From Schistocerca nitens (Eukaryota; Arthropoda; Insecta; Orthoptera; Acrididae): 64,000 nucleotides of DNA. The notes under the pieces were generated by a model. The model did not search any database. It was not told where the DNA came from and saw nothing but the letters and a program-made list of their open reading frames with translations. The stretch covers positions 184,069,548 to 184,133,547 of the forward strand of contig NC_064618.1 of assembly GCF_023898315.1 (NCBI RefSeq). The letters are read 5' to 3'. Positions within the stretch are counted from its first letter, which is position 1; every line of letters starts with the position of its first letter. The position numbers and the translations under genes are program-made. This document shows positions 11,013 through 23,639 of this stretch, in pieces.

Positions 11013-12735
11013 GAGTCTGGCAGGCAGTAAAAGAAATGATTGTCGGAAGGACATACTCAGCATACAGGGAAGTCAAAACGATCTTCTGTGACATTAAAAA
11101 CAAGGGTGGTAACATTAAGATGGCAGAGGAGACAGTGGGTAGGTGGAAAGAGTACATTGAAGGCCTCCATGTGGGGGAAGATTTGTCTGATGTGATACAA
11201 GAAGCAGGAGACCATTTAGAACAGATAGGGGATCCAGTATTAGAATCAAAATTTAAAAGAGAATTGGAGGACTTAACATCAAATAAGGTAGAAGGGATAG
11301 ATAACATTGCACCAGAATTTCTGAAATTATTGGGGAAGTGGCATTTTGGTGTGTAGAATGTATGAGTCCGGCGACATATCATCTGACTTCCCGAAAAAAA
11401 TATCGTCCACACCATTCCGAAAACTTCAAAAACTGAGAAGTGCGAGAATTATCGTCTAATCAGCTTAACAGCTCATGCAAACAAGTTGCTGACAAGATTA
11501 ATATACAGAAGAACGGAAAAGAAAACTGAGGATGTGCTAGATGACGAACAGTTTGGCTTTAGAAAAGTTAAAGGCACGAGAGAAGCAATTCTGACGCTGC
11601 GATTGATGACGGAAGTCCTGGAAAAAGCCTACAAGATTGTCATATGATGCAAGATGTTCGAAATTGAAAGAAAAATAGGGTCAAGCTTTAGGGAGAGACG
11701 GGTAATATTCAATGTGGGCAAGAGTCAAGAGAGAATAATAAGAGTGGACGACCACGTACGAAGTGCTCGGATTAAAAAGTGTGAAAGACAGGGATGCAGT
11801 ATTTCTCCCCCCCCCCTCCCCCCTATTGTTCAGTCTGGACATCGGATAAGCAGTGATGGAAGTAAAAGATTCAGGAGTGGAATTAAAATGGAAGGTGAAA
11901 GGATATCAATGGTACGATTCGCTGATGACATTGCCATCCTCAGTGAAAGTGAACAAGAATTATATGATCTACTGAACGGAATGCACAATATAATGATCAC
12001 AGAATATGGATTGAAAGTAAATCGAAGGAAGGATAAAGTAATGAGAAGCAGCAGAAATGAGAATAGCGAGAAACTTAACATCAGGATTGATGGTGACGAA
12101 GTAGATTGATTTAAGGAATTCAGCTACCTACGCTGTAAAATAACCAATGTTTGGAGTAGCAAGGAGGACATCAAAAGAAGACTTGAAATGGCAAAAAGGG
12201 CATTCCTGGCCAAGTGAAGTCTACTACTAGTAACAAATATCAGCCTTAGTTTGAGGAAGAAATTTCTGAGAATGTACGTCTGGAGTATAGCATTGTATTA
12301 TAGAGAAACAAGGACTGTGGGTATACCGGAACAGACCAGATTCGAAGCATTTGAGATGTGGTGCTACAGGCGAATGTTGATAAGTAGGTGAACCGATAAG
12401 GTAAGGAATGAGGAGGTTCTGTGCAGAATCGGAGAGGAAAGGAATATGTGGAATACACTGATATGCAGAAGGTACAGGATGATAGGACACCTGTTAATAC
12501 ATGCTGGTGTGACTTCCACGTTACTAAAGGGAACTATAGAGGACAAGAACTGTAGAGGAAGACAAAGATTGCAAAGCACCCTGCAAATAATTGAGGATGC
12601 AGGTTGCAAGTGCTACGCTGAGATGAGGAAGTTGGCACAGGAGAGGAATTTGTGGCGGGCCGCATAAAACCAGTCATAAGACTGATGACACCCCCCACCC
12701 CCCACCCCGCCCTCCCTCCAAAAAAAAAAAAAAAG
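11013..12735 (+). pseudogene. RTE-clade LINE fragment, decayed RT and C-terminal domain
   Basis: A 5'-truncated relative of the full-length RTE at 36691-39995. Homologous blocks in order are MIVGRTYSAYREVKT (11037), FKRELEDLTSNKVEGIDNI (11250-11310), QFGF..KGTREAILTLRL (11545-11610), MVRFADDIAILSESEQEL (catalytic FADD, 11910-11960), then the tail MIGHLL and NCRGRQRLQSTLQIIEDAGCKCY (12479-12620). At least five frameshifts or stops break it. The 3' end copies the family terminus GACTGATGACA and then has a C-rich patch and 15 A residues (12721-12735). It lacks the endonuclease. No convincing target duplication was found. Confidence 0.88.
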
Positions 12736-15072
12736 TTTCTTTGGCTCTTCAGTGTATGTCGAACGATATGACGAATAGTGCCACAGATGATGGGTATAGT
12801 AATTTTACTAAGGACGTTATCGGAAATGTGTCTATTGGACATATTTGGTGTACGTATATCTACTCTCTGAGCCACAAATATCTACTGTCATTGTGTGAGA
12901 GGGGGGTGGGGAGTTTGAGATGGGGTTGGTGTCCAGTGGGATGGGAATTACAAGTCCCGACAGAAGAGCAGATAACTGAGGAATGGTGTATTCTCTCGTT
13001 TTAAAATCTGAAGTTAATCCACGAGAAAATAAAGGGTAAGCAAACAATGACAAAATATGTAGTTCTACCATGTACAGTATACTACTACCTAAGTTCGACA
13101 GCAACCGAAAACCGATGAATGTCGATGAACGTGAGCTGTTCAGCGCCGTTTTTCACCACCACCGGCATAACCATCGCGAAGAGCGGCCTTATCGTCGAGA
13201 AGCTACGTCGAAGTCAATATGGCGGGAGGAGGAGAGCTGGGAGTGCTACGCCCCAGCTGCTGCAGGCGCCATCTGCAGCGGATCCGCTGTTATGTGAGCG
13301 GAGAATATACGGCGGTGCCTTTCCCGCTCTTAATAACTGGAGTAGCGAGCTGCCTCGCCGAGTGGAGTGGGGCTCAAGTCAAAGCTCTCGCAGAAATTGC
13401 TACAAATGTTCACTCCAGTCCTTGTTGCACCATATCAAAGTGTTCGGCAGTTACTGAAGTGTACCAAGGTCACATTCGTAATGGAGAAGATGATCTTCTG
13501 GACTTAATAAAAACAAGAGTTTTCTGATAAGTAGCTTCGGTGTTACTAAACCTTACACTAAGCGAAAAGAATATCGTCTTCAGATCGTGATGTGAATGCC
13601 AAACAAGAAGAATTAGAAAGTACCTGTTTCCATTTTGCTGTCATTTTCTAATATAGGTAAGTTTGCAGTAATTCCCATAACATTAGCGTTTCTCATATCT
13701 TGCCGATAATACACAGAAGTAGCTTTCAGTGGCTTCTTCCGCCTATTAATGTATAAACTGACTCGTTTCACGGAACACGGTACGAATGACACCAACAGAA
13801 TATTTTCAAGTGGTCGCTAGTCGGGATATGAAAGGCCTAACGCGCACTAAAGAGTTCACATATGCATAACCGGCCAGTGAACTAATTTCAGTACGGCACA
13901 TTGAGCCCCATAACTAGCTACAGCGAAGTGACGTTACCTGATATCTGGACCTTCTTCAACACCATGCAGTAAGCGCTATTTTTGGTCAGATGTAAGAGTG
14001 AAATTTGTTTTATCTTGTTCCAATGACAGCTGTGTGCGTGAACATTCAATACATATTAACCTCAGCTGTCCACTGATGGCTATACGTACACTTGCTTTCA
14101 GCAATATCCGTTAGATGATCTTGTTTTCTTCAGAGTAGTACCGAATTGATACGTTTGTCTGTTTGTGAAGATTTTGTTTCTCTGTGTGTAGGAGACAACC
14201 GTCCGACCATGAGCTTCGTGTCTTTCTTGTTGTAGCATGAGCATCAGCAACTTCACCTGCATCAGCACCGTTAGTAGATTATCAAGCAAAATGAAACTAA
14301 TTTTCGGTTTCGAATCTCAGATTTTATATCTGAAATCAACAAACGTAAAACATGATCTGGAAAAACCCCGATTTTCATACCTTTTTATATGGAGTTTTCT
14401 ACTGTTTTTAAAAACTCTTCCACAATTAAAAAAAATGTTTCAGGTACATTGTACACAAGAGGATAAAGTTCTACAAAAAATATTTTTTAGCAAAGGAAAA
14501 CAATTCCACGCATCACTTAGCTTTCACACTGGCATTTGTTATTCCAATTTTGGACTAGACTAACTTATTTACTACCAGTTACAGGACACAATTGAACGGG
14601 CACTCATTATCAGACACTCCAAATGAAGTAAAAAAGCACGAAATTTGAAATAATAAGATAGTATTACTTTTGCCACTCTAATGGTGTCATTCTACCAAAT
14701 TGATCACTGATTTCAATAAACAGTCTCTTAGGAAAGCCATGTTAAGTTTTCTATAGTCTTCATATATTTTATAATTTTAGAGGTACTTTTCTTCCTTTCA
14801 TTTGATTCACCTCGCTTTTTTCATCTCACGTACCTATGGTGTGTATCGAAACATATGTTGCAATTGGATTTAACGAAGGTTAGGTTATTTCTAGACGTAA
14901 ACTTGCTTACATAACACAAATTAAAAATTTAAAAAATTTCAGCTAATGAATTATTCCAGAAGATAACTGTGAGGTGTAATTCGTGAAAACACACTCTCAA
15001 GTTTCTTCCCCTAGAGTAATACATCAAAAGAAGTAACCTTTCAAACAATTTGCTGCTTAAATGCGTTGCTGG
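12736..15072. other. Unassigned spacer with a CpG-rich patch
   Basis: Mostly AT-rich non-coding sequence. The part 13110-13400 is clearly richer in GC and CpG than its surroundings and holds the small ORF described separately. No terminal repeats or RNA genes were recognised in the rest. Confidence 0.5.
13219..13527 (+). CDS. Hypothetical 102-codon ORF in a CpG-rich patch
   Basis: The ATG lies in a favourable context (AGTCAATATGGCG) and the frame runs 102 codons to TGA. The product starts MAGGGELGVLRPSCCRRHL and has no domain that I recognise. It contains several cysteines, and the second half is hydrophilic. The GC- and CpG-rich setting in otherwise AT-rich DNA could mark a host promoter or first exon, or simply an unrecognised repeat. 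No splice structure can be supported from sequence alone. Treat as a candidate only. Confidence 0.2.
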   Translation: MAGGGELGVLRPSCCRRHLQRIRCYVSGEYTAVPFPLLITGVASCLAEWSGAQVKALAEIATNVHSSPCCTISKCSAVTEVYQGHIRNGEDDLLDLIKTRVF

Positions 15073-15074
15073 TA

Positions 15075-16349
15075 TGAGGTTTGTTTAAAAAATTCCGGAA
15101 AATTCGTCATTTCGCCCCTATGGTGTGTTGGAGCGAAATCCGATTCACGTCCCTGCATACGCCTGTGTATAATGTGTAACTTTCGAATGTTTCATTGTTG
15201 TATGTTATTGTAAGATATTGTTCAGCGCTGTATTGTGTAGTACGTTGTGCCGCAGAGTTCGCGAATTTCGAGAGGGCAGTTAGAGGAGCAACGCGTCTGC
15301 ATTAAATTTTGCGTGAAACTCAAGAAAACCTTCATACAGAAGCACCAGCTGATGCAGAAAGCCTACAGTGATGAGTGCTTAAGCCGTACTCGGTGTTAGG
15401 AAAGGTTCCCCTGTTTTAAAAATGGCAGAACAGATATTAAAATGATATTCTTTCAGGACACCCTTCCACGTCTACCGACGACACCCCAGTCAGGAACGTC
15501 TACGAAATTGTGCGTGGCAGTAGAAGGCTGACTGTCTGAGAGATTAAAGAAAAATGCAGCATTTCAGTTGGATAATGTCATGAAATCCTGACATAGCATC
15601 TTGAAATGCATCGTGTTGCCGCCAAGTTCGTCACACGGCTCATGAATCAAGACCACAACGACTTACGCCTCGCAGTATGTGAAAAGCTTTTGCATAGTGC
15701 AAATGAGAACAGGTTCCTTAATAGAATCATAGCTGGTGATGAGATGTGAGTTCAGTCTTTACAATGGGTCGGGAAAGATTCTCAAAGACCAAAAAAAGTT
15801 CGTCAGGTCAGGTCAAATGTCAAAGCCATGCTGTTAGTTTTGATTTTGAGCGATTAGTTCATCATGAATTCGTGCGGCAGGGACAAACTGTTAATCGATG
15901 GTACTACCGGGACGTGTTGCGACACCTGCGAGAAAATTTGAAAAGGAAATGGTCTGAAATGCGGCGAGACAATTCATGGCTCTTGCCTGATGATAAAGCA
16001 CCCGGACATTATCACTGTTGGTGTTGACTATTGCACAAAAACCGAAATCACTGTGCTGCCTTATCCTCTGTACTCCCCAGACTGGCCCCTGCAGCATTTC
16101 TTCTATTTACAATGTTGAAAGCTTGGCTGAAAGGACGAAGAGTAGCAACAATACACGAAATAAAAGAAAATTTGCAGACAGCGCTTCGAACGATCCAGCA
16201 AGAGCCTATCAGTACTGCTGCCGGAAGTGGAAACGGTGGTGTATCAATTATGGAGGAGAGTATTTCGAAGAAGACCGTGCGCAGTAAGTAAAATGTAAGA
16301 GTACAAAGGTTTTGTGGACAAAGTTCCGGAATTTTTTGAACAGACCTCG
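15075..16349 (+). mobile_element. mariner element (second family) with TIRs and TA flanks
   Basis: A 1,275-bp element. The left end is TGAGGTTTGTTTAAAAAATT at 15075; the right end read inward is CGAGGTCTGTTCAAAAAATT from 16349. Both TIRs continue into CCGGAA. TA lies at 15073-15074 and 16350-16351. The ends differ from those of the Mos1-like copy at 4275, so this is a separate mariner lineage. Confidence 0.9.
15281..16287 (+). pseudogene. mariner transposase, degenerate
   Basis: The N-terminal block EEQRVCIKFCVKLKKTF (15285-15335) and ECLSRTRC precede a stop. Further blocks are GDEM (first Asp region, about 15737), FVRQGQTVNRWYYRDVLRHL (about 15870-15930), NSWLLPDDKAPGH (second Asp region, altered from HDNAPAH), LKGRRVATIHEIKENL (about 16128-16175) and a final GEYFEED. 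Frames change at least four times. The order and spacing are those of a complete mariner transposase of roughly 340 codons, now fully inactive. Confidence 0.82.
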
Positions 16350-16351
16350 TA

Positions 16352-19300
16352 TTTCAAACGGAAACTGTATTCTGCTAGTCCGTTGTACAAAGGCACACCG
16401 CTAGCAGTGTACAGCAGTTCTGAAGATCCACATTACGACTACTCGCCACGTCGTTTCTGACGTAACGCTTTAAGTTATGTGTTGGCACAGAATGTACCTC
16501 ATTTTTACTGTTGATATTTTCTCTAAACAGCCCGTTGGCACCATACTTCGCCGAATCATTAACATATTTACGATCCACTGTCTGTTGTTAGGTGAGTTAT
16601 TCCTGTCTTAGAGCAAGGCTGGTTTCGAGATGTATAACAATGATTTGTGTTTGGGTGTCCGACATACACTATTGGTTTTGGTAAATTTATCATGGTGTGT
16701 ATTTGAAAATGTTAAATTTCGAAACAAGTCGTAACTAATGGAATGAATATTCTGGATACTGCAGTTTATTTTGGTGCGGATTCGGTACGTGAATTACATC
16801 AAGATTAAAAAAGAAAAACGTTTCACAAGACATTTTAACAGTAGAGATGAGGCAGTCGTAATATTGGTTGCATTTAGACAGCTACCAAGTGTATTGTACG
16901 GAATCTTCTTATCGTTCTCAAAATTGCAAGAGCGAAGTACGAATTACGGGGAATGAAATTGAGGAATTATTTACTTCTGAAGCCTTAGTCGTGCATAATC
17001 TGCTGGCTTTTTTTTTTTTTGAAATTTGATGGAATACGTATATAAAAAAGGACAGAATCACGAGAAGAATTCAAAAGGGACGATGTAGTTTGAAGAAACT
17101 CTTTAATGAAATACCTGTAACAATAATAAATTCTTATTTCAACCATACAATTTTTTGAATATCTGCTTACAAAAGCAGAAAATTATTACTTAAAATCATA
17201 GAAATGGGAAAAACGAAACGGTTGCTAACGAAATGGGTAAATGGCAAAAGAAAGTACATGAGGAAACAAATGATCACCTAAATGAAACTCGGAATAGTTT
17301 GAAGAAAGACAGCTGGAATATTTAGAACTGCGCATAAGGTTGGAAGGAGGTTTAGAGTACTGGGCTACTCAAATTGTTATTTAGATAGTATTTGGTCAAT
17401 TGTTTAATGGTATCAAGGTATTATACATAATCTGAAGTTGGAAGGTAACAATATTTACTTCGAGTGGTTGTGTAGATAAACAGTTTATTTTACAGTAATT
17501 TCTAACATTTGCTTCTCTAAGCATCTCGTTAGTCGTTGCATAAAATATTTCATGACCCTTTGCGAAAGCTTGACAACAATCGAACGAAACCTGTCTCGTG
17601 TAAGAAAAGAGCAAGATTGCTGACCCAGTGCTAAAGAGCCACCACCAGTCAGTGTGTATCAACCTCTTAATAAAGAGCGTTTTGAACAGAAAGCATTGTC
17701 ATGGAAAAAGGCGGTGTAATCTGCAACAGATCTTTGTCATTTTAGGTCTTCCAGTGCAACAGCATTCTTAAATCTTAGCTCTATGAACATTACCAGTTCC
17801 ATTCATCGGATTGTTTTAATAAATAAAATGTGTTTTTTAGGTAGTGCCGACCTTAATAGGAGTTCAGGAAATAGATTATAACAATTTAAACAAGATTTAC
17901 GCTTATGTAGTTTGTCGTTGTAACTAAATAAGATTACTTTGTGAAGCGATGGATGACCGTCACCCTAGTGACCTACAGTTAGGCTCACGCTATCCGTTTC
18001 CGAGTGCCGACAACTATTACGATCGACAGAAATGATGGGTTGTAGAAAAGTTTAGTACCAGCATTTGTGCGTAAATCATAAATGAGTAGCATGCGCAACA
18101 TCTGAAGAACACTTTAAGCACGTTTCTTTGCGTGGGAAATGTCGGCTCGTACTACACCAGTACTAGTTTTCATTGTAAGAAATTTTTTTAAAAAAAGCGA
18201 AGCTCGTAAATTACGAAATTGCGCTGTTTTCTGACACTACTACACCACAGTCTATCACATAGAGTCACGACACTCGTAGTATTTTTACTATGGACTGAAA
18301 CATCAAAATTCCAGGCTGACATAAAGCTGCACTTGTGAATATGATATCGGATGCGCACGAATAGTTTCTTTTATATTGATTTGTGGCATGTTTTTTTTTA
18401 CAGTAGGGAGCGTATTTAGGCCTTAAAACTGTAAACTAACTAAAAAATAAAACCTCATTTGTCTTTCGTTATTTTCTTAATAATCCTGGGAAATATAAAA
18501 CGATACTTTTTATGATAGCTTATTTAGAGGTTTCGTGTAACGTACAGACATTTACTAAAGAATGTTTTCTTTTCAGAATTAAAAAATGGCTAGTAAACAG
18601 TAGAAGACTTCATGTTTTACAGGACGAACGTCCTATATCAACTAACAAAGTGAAGTTTTCTTCACTAGATTTCCAATCAAATCAGTAAATGTACAGAAGG
18701 CAATGCCTACATTATTTAAAAAACCAAGTAGGCCAACACCACTGTAGCGGAAGAGAAAATCACACAGATGCGACAGTAGAAAGACAAAATCAATAACAAT
18801 GACTCCCAACACAGAAGAAACTAATTCTGAAACAGTTACAGCATCTGAGACGCAAATGGCAAGAATTTTTAAACCATTCCGCTTTGAATGAAATTATTCG
18901 TATATTAGAAAGTCGATTAAAGTGTAAAAACGTGACAATCATTACATTCCACACAGAATCTTTGCGTGCAAAGAAAGTGCCTGTCGTAATAAGAACTGAT
19001 GTATGAAATATCTGTTTACATTCTCTTGCTTTGAGTGGAGTAGACTGCAATTATACACATATCTAAAATATATCTTCATGAATGAGCTATAGCTTTTGTC
19101 ACTGAATCTGTGAGATTCTGCTATTTTTACATTTATTTCACGATAAATCATACCTTGTGAGAAGGATTAGAACACAAATATTTAATAAATATTTCTCTAA
19201 TTAATTAGAAAAGTAATTATAACAGACGTTAATCGTAAGGCTGAGTTTCTCGCCGATAGGGGCAGTAGCGTTATTCCATCTATGAGACAGTAAAAATTTT

Positions 19301-20501
19301 CACAGCACTGAAAGTCACGACTGTTTATGTTAAACCGTCACTATACTACAAATTAATTTATATTTCTAGCCTTTAAAAGTGCAAAACTGGGAAAGATAGC
19401 AAGTAACGCATTTTACTTGTGCTGTGCATATAGTGTAGCAGTAAGAACACATTAGCCAATTTCTTGGTGGTTCGGTGATGTACAAGGTGCGAAGATAAGT
19501 AGGTGTGGTACAAATACTGTCTCAAACCTAACTGGCCATCGAATCGAAAACAGCTTGGATGACAGATACAGGTCTACCACTCCACACTGCCTAAACTCTA
19601 CGCGTGATAGTCTCTCAGCATCTCACGACTAGATACTTTAAACGGGTCCGCGGATGAGACATATGAAGATCGTGTTAGCCAGGGACAGTCGAACACGCTC
19701 TGAATCTAGGTGGGTAACACAGCATGGATAAAATGCTGTATTGCGTCGTCTTATTTAAACAAAACTTTACAGAGTCTTTAAAAACAGGATATAGCCACTC
19801 GTCTTAATACATCAAAGATATAACCATCAGTATTCAAATTACAGGCCAAGAGAACCAGACATGATAATGTTGTGCACCCAATGGCCCTTCCATAGTTCCC
19901 CACCTTTACTAATATTACAGTTCATTAGTTTGGAAAAATTTAATAACAAACCTTGTTTGAGGAACAAGTCGGTATGTTCGCAATTTTTCAGTACTGAAAT
20001 AAAATGCAGCGTAAAATGTGATACATATCAATGGGATAGTAATTATTAAATATGTTAATGTCCACTTAACTTATCTGTCATAATCTAGTACAGTTTTCTT
20101 CATCACGTAGGCTCACGGATCTAAAAGGTATGTTTAATTCCACCTGGTTACAGTAAGATTAAAAAGTTTGCTATCTGTGCTGCATATTAACATTTGAATT
20201 AATAGTTGTGGACTGTCCTCACATATTTAATTCAAACCATAATTCACAAGTGAAACACAAAGGCGTTACTTCTTACAAGAGAACAAGACGGGGTCCAGAT
20301 TACTGACCAACAACAACAAGCACCAAAAGTCGAGAAACTCCAATAAAAAGCAGACAGCAATACACCTGTTGTGCAGTGAGTCAAAGACGTTACAATTACA
20401 TATGGTGTGTTTACAATTAAAGATAAAATTTATAAGTCAGGATTATTCAGAACATTTAAACTGCAAAATTTCTTCAAATTATAGTCTGATAGTTACTTAA
20501 A
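16352..20501. other. Long AT-rich spacer
   Basis: About 4.1 kb without a recognisable gene, RNA or transposon end. It contains a T-run at 17008-17020 and scattered A/T tracts. The longest frames are under 90 codons and lack any domain. This is the largest unassigned block in the window and could hold old, unrecognisable repeats or introns. Confidence 0.55.
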
Positions 20502-20503
20502 TA

Positions 20504-21936
20504 CACTCATGCTCATAAATTAAGGATAATGCTGATACATTGTGAAACAACGTTGTGGTGGGCGGTTTCCGGGTTTAAATCACCTCGGGATATGACCATG
20601 CGTTACATTTGACCTGCGGTCGTCGCACGGTGGCGCTGGCAGCAGTCCACATACGCGGAGGTGTGTTGGTGCATGTCAGAGTACGGTGCAGTGACTAAGT
20701 TTGCAGACGTTTTCAGACATGCTAATGGTGACTGTGTGTTGAAAATGGCTCAAGGAACACATATTGATGACGTTATGAGGGTTATAATACTAGGGCGCCT
20801 GGAGGCCCGTCAAATACAGCAGGTCATAGCACGGGCCCTACATGTGCCACAAAGTGTGACCTGTAGATTACGGCAACGATTCCAGCAGACAGGAAATGTA
20901 TCCAGGCGCTACGGTACGGGACGTCCACAAGAAGACCGATATCTCACCATCAGTGCATGCAGACGGCCACAGAGTAATGCAGGTAGCCTTGCTCGGGACC
21001 CTACTGTAGCCACTGGAACTGTTGTCTCCAGACACTCAGTCTACAGACGACTGAACAGACATGATTTATTCGCCCGGAGACCTGCAAAGTGCATTCCACT
21101 AACCCCTGGTCATAGGAGAGGCCGTAAAGCCTGGTGTCATGAACACAGTACATGGTCATTGGAACAGAGGTCCCAGGTTATGTTCACGAACGAGTCCAGG
21201 TATAGTCTGAACAGTGGTTCTCTCCGGGTTTTCATCTGGCGTGCACCAGGATCCTGATACCAACCCCTTAATGTCGTGTACTGAGGTCGTGGTTTGATGG
21301 TGTGGAGTGGGATTATGATTGGTGCACGTACACCAGTGCATGTCTTTGACAGAGGAACTGTAACAGGTCATTTTGCACCAGTATGTCCGCCTTTTCTGGG
21401 GTGCATTGGGTCCCACCTTCCTCCTGATTGATGACAACGCACGGCCCCACAGAGCTGCCATCGTGGAGGAACCTTGAAACAGAAGATATCAGGCGAATGG
21501 AGTGACGTTCCTGTTCTCTAGACCTAAACCCCATCGAACACGTCTGGGATGCTCTCGGTATTCATATCGCTGCTCGTCTTCACACCCGTAGGACTCTTCA
21601 GGAGGTCCGACAGACACTGGTAGAAGAGTGGGAGGCTATACCCCAGCAGCTGCTCGACCACCTGATCCACAGTATGCCAAACCGTTGTGCGGTCTGTGTA
21701 CGTGTGCATGGTGATCATATCCCATACTGATGTCGGGGTACATGCGCAGGAAACAGTGGCTTTTTGTAGCACACGTGTTTAGGGTGGTTTTTTTGAACTT
21801 ATCACCAATACCGTGGACTTATATATCTGTGACGTGTGTTTTCCCTATGTTCCTATGCTTTTAGCGCCAGTTTTGTGTAGTGCCACGTTGTGTGGCACCA
21901 CATTCAGCAATTATCCTTAATTTATGAGCATGAGTG
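20504..21936 (+). mobile_element. Tc1-like transposon with 27-bp TIRs
   Basis: A 1,433-bp element whose ends read CACTCATGCTCATAAATTAA followed by GGATAAT on both sides (20504-20530, and 21910-21936 inverted), identical over 27 bp. TA flanks are at 20502-20503 and 21937-21938. Identical TIRs suggest moderate age, but the transposase is broken. Confidence 0.94.
20661..21730 (+). pseudogene. Tc1-like transposase, inactivated
   Basis: The paired helix-turn-helix DNA-binding domain is well preserved from MAQGTHIDDVMRVIILGRL (20745) through GRPQEDRYLTI. The catalytic domain begins at MFTNESRYSLNSG (21180), where the usual FTDES carries Asn in place of the first catalytic Asp. A TGA follows at about 21256. 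Later blocks are LLIDDNARPHRAA (second Asp, 21425) and PIEHVWDAL (Glu of DD34E, 21530), each in a different frame. Loss of the first acidic residue plus frameshifts rules out activity. Confidence 0.88.
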
Positions 21937-22148
21937 TAGTGACAATAATAAATCAGACTCATTTCAACTGTTCCTTTGAGAATGAATGTGAGTACAACTT
22001 CTCATGTTGTGAAATATGTTTTCATAACATATTTTAATATAATTGCGCCTAAGGTAAATAATTTTCCGTAACTGAGGCGCTTGGGGATAGATAACGGGAA
22101 GCCGCATGCCAAGCAATATTGAGATTCCTACACTTCGTGTCTGCTGGA

Positions 22149-22647
22149 GCCGCTGATGAAGAAGTATTCGAAATAACCAAAGGATGGCATCACACACTCT
22201 GTTTTTATGTATTGCACCAAGACACAGCACATCATTTTTGTACTTTAGTGTGACAAACCATAGCAAGATGGCATCTCGCACAGGAAAAAGCGCGAGTTGG
22301 TTGGATGAAAAAAAAGCACTGTCGAACAGATACCGAAGCCCATTGTTTTTACAGTGAATCCTTGTGCGATAATAGGGTTTTTGAAGTGTCTGCTGGAGGA
22401 TAAGAAGCCGCTGATGAAGAAGTATTCGAAATAACCAAAGGATGGCATCACACACTCTGTTTTTATGTATTGCACCAAGACACAGCACATCATTTTTGTA
22501 CTTTAGTGTGACAAACCATAGCAAGATGGCATCTCGCACAGGAAAAAGCGCGAGTTGGTTGGATGAAAAAAAAGCACTGTCGAACAGATACCGAAGCCCA
22601 TTGTTTTTACAGTGAATCCTTGTGCGATAATAGGGTTTTTGAAGTGT
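22149..22647. repeat. Perfect 241-bp tandem duplication (period 258 bp)
   Basis: 22149-22389 and 22407-22647 read as identical, separated by a 17-bp joint. The joint repeats the TGTCTGCTGGAG found immediately left of copy 1 (22137-22148), which suggests duplication through microhomology or replication slippage. No coding function is apparent; the long minus-strand frame across it exists only because the unit is repeated without stops. Confidence 0.93.
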
Positions 22648-23014
22648 ATTATCAGCCAAATTGTAAGCTTTATATAAACATTTTTTTCTATGTGAGAGGA
22701 CTGCGTATAGTGATTTGAAAACGTTTGCCCTGTACTTAAGATATCGTATTCAACTGCTTAGCAAAACTGACTGTTAGTTACTCTGTGTAGTGCCTGTGAA
22801 CAAGGTCGTGGTTTTTCAACCCTCCTGTTTCGCGCCTTCCTGTGGTGTATTCACATGGCATTGGAACATTGACACGTGTTTGAATAAAATGGCAAAAGGT
22901 GCCTCTAAGGAACTCCTTTCGGCAACACTCTCAGTGCCATGCACGCACCTTTTCTGAGCACATTAGACTTTTCCTTCATAAATTTCGACACCAAATCAAT
23001 CTTATACACTTATA

Positions 23015-23068
23015 TGGATGTGGTGTCTGCTCTTTCGGACATGTCCGAAAAAACAGACACCCTATCCA
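23015..23068. repeat. Long hairpin with perfect 18-bp palindromic core
   Basis: TTTCGGACATGTCCGAAA at 23033-23050 is self-complementary. Outside it, GGTGTCTG (23022-23029) pairs with CAGACACC (23054-23061), and TGGAT (23015-23019) pairs with ATCCA (23064-23068), with small internal bulges. It resembles a terminal hairpin or inverted end of a mobile element, but no element could be delimited. Confidence 0.85.
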
Positions 23069-23274
23069 AATAACTACATAGTTCTGTCAAAACCGGTGTG
23101 GGGATGCACACATATTACCCGAACTTTTACAGGACTTGGTAAGAATGCCTTCCACGAGGAATGAGTGTGTTGTGTAGTGACACTACTATTGTAGTTTCTG
23201 GACATATAAGGTGCGAATGTGGGTCTTGCTGGAGGCGTGTGCAAGTTAGTCCCTGCAGTCGCACTATCCTCTGT

Positions 23275-23349
23275 GCCCTCGTTGGCTCAGGTGGATAGAG
23301 CGTCTGCCATGTAAGTAGGGGATCCCGAGTTTGGGTCCCAGTCGGGGCA
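23275..23349 (+). other. tRNA-like sequence (tRNA-Thr(UGU)-like, probably a SINE head or pseudogene)
   Basis: It contains an A box (TGGCTCAGGTGGA), a D stem GCTC/GAGC, an anticodon stem TCTGC/GTAGG with loop CATGTAA (reading TGT), a B box-like GTTTGGGTCCC and a 3' strand TCGGGGC that pairs with 5' GCCCTCG apart from one mismatch. Position 33 is A instead of the invariant U, there is an extra nucleotide before the D stem, and the T loop lacks TTC. It is therefore unlikely to be a working tRNA gene and is best read as the tRNA-derived part of a repeat. Confidence 0.55.
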
Positions 23350-23639
23350 CACATTTCTAATTTCGTTCCAAATCAGTCTGGCGGCTGCTCCAGCACCTTA
23401 GGGTTAGACAACTCCTTTGACGCCCCTTTGATGCGGCTTGCGTACTTTCAGGCGCTGGAAGATGCATTTGTTTCCTGCTCAAGAAAGGCGGCAGTGGGCC
23501 ACTCTGTTGACGCATATGATAATATTGCAATCACGCGTGATAGCGACACAAGATGGCGAAAGCAGCCCGTTTGTAAATAGATAAGTACGCTTTGTTGCTT
23601 CATACCACGTCCAAATGTAAAATATTTGAATGTGTGGGA

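Noticed and set aside
11005..11022. B box-like GGTTCGAGTCTGG before the RTE fragment
   Set aside because: No A box at the right distance and no cloverleaf could be drawn.
22149..22190. CTGATGA...GAAA pattern resembling a hammerhead ribozyme core, present in both copies of the tandem duplication
   Set aside because: Only a 3-bp stem II with an extra A could be formed, and no convincing stem III or cleavage triplet was found.
21964..22659. 231-codon minus-strand frame across the tandem duplication
   Set aside because: The frame repeats the same peptide twice because the DNA is duplicated in register. It has no domain and no good start.
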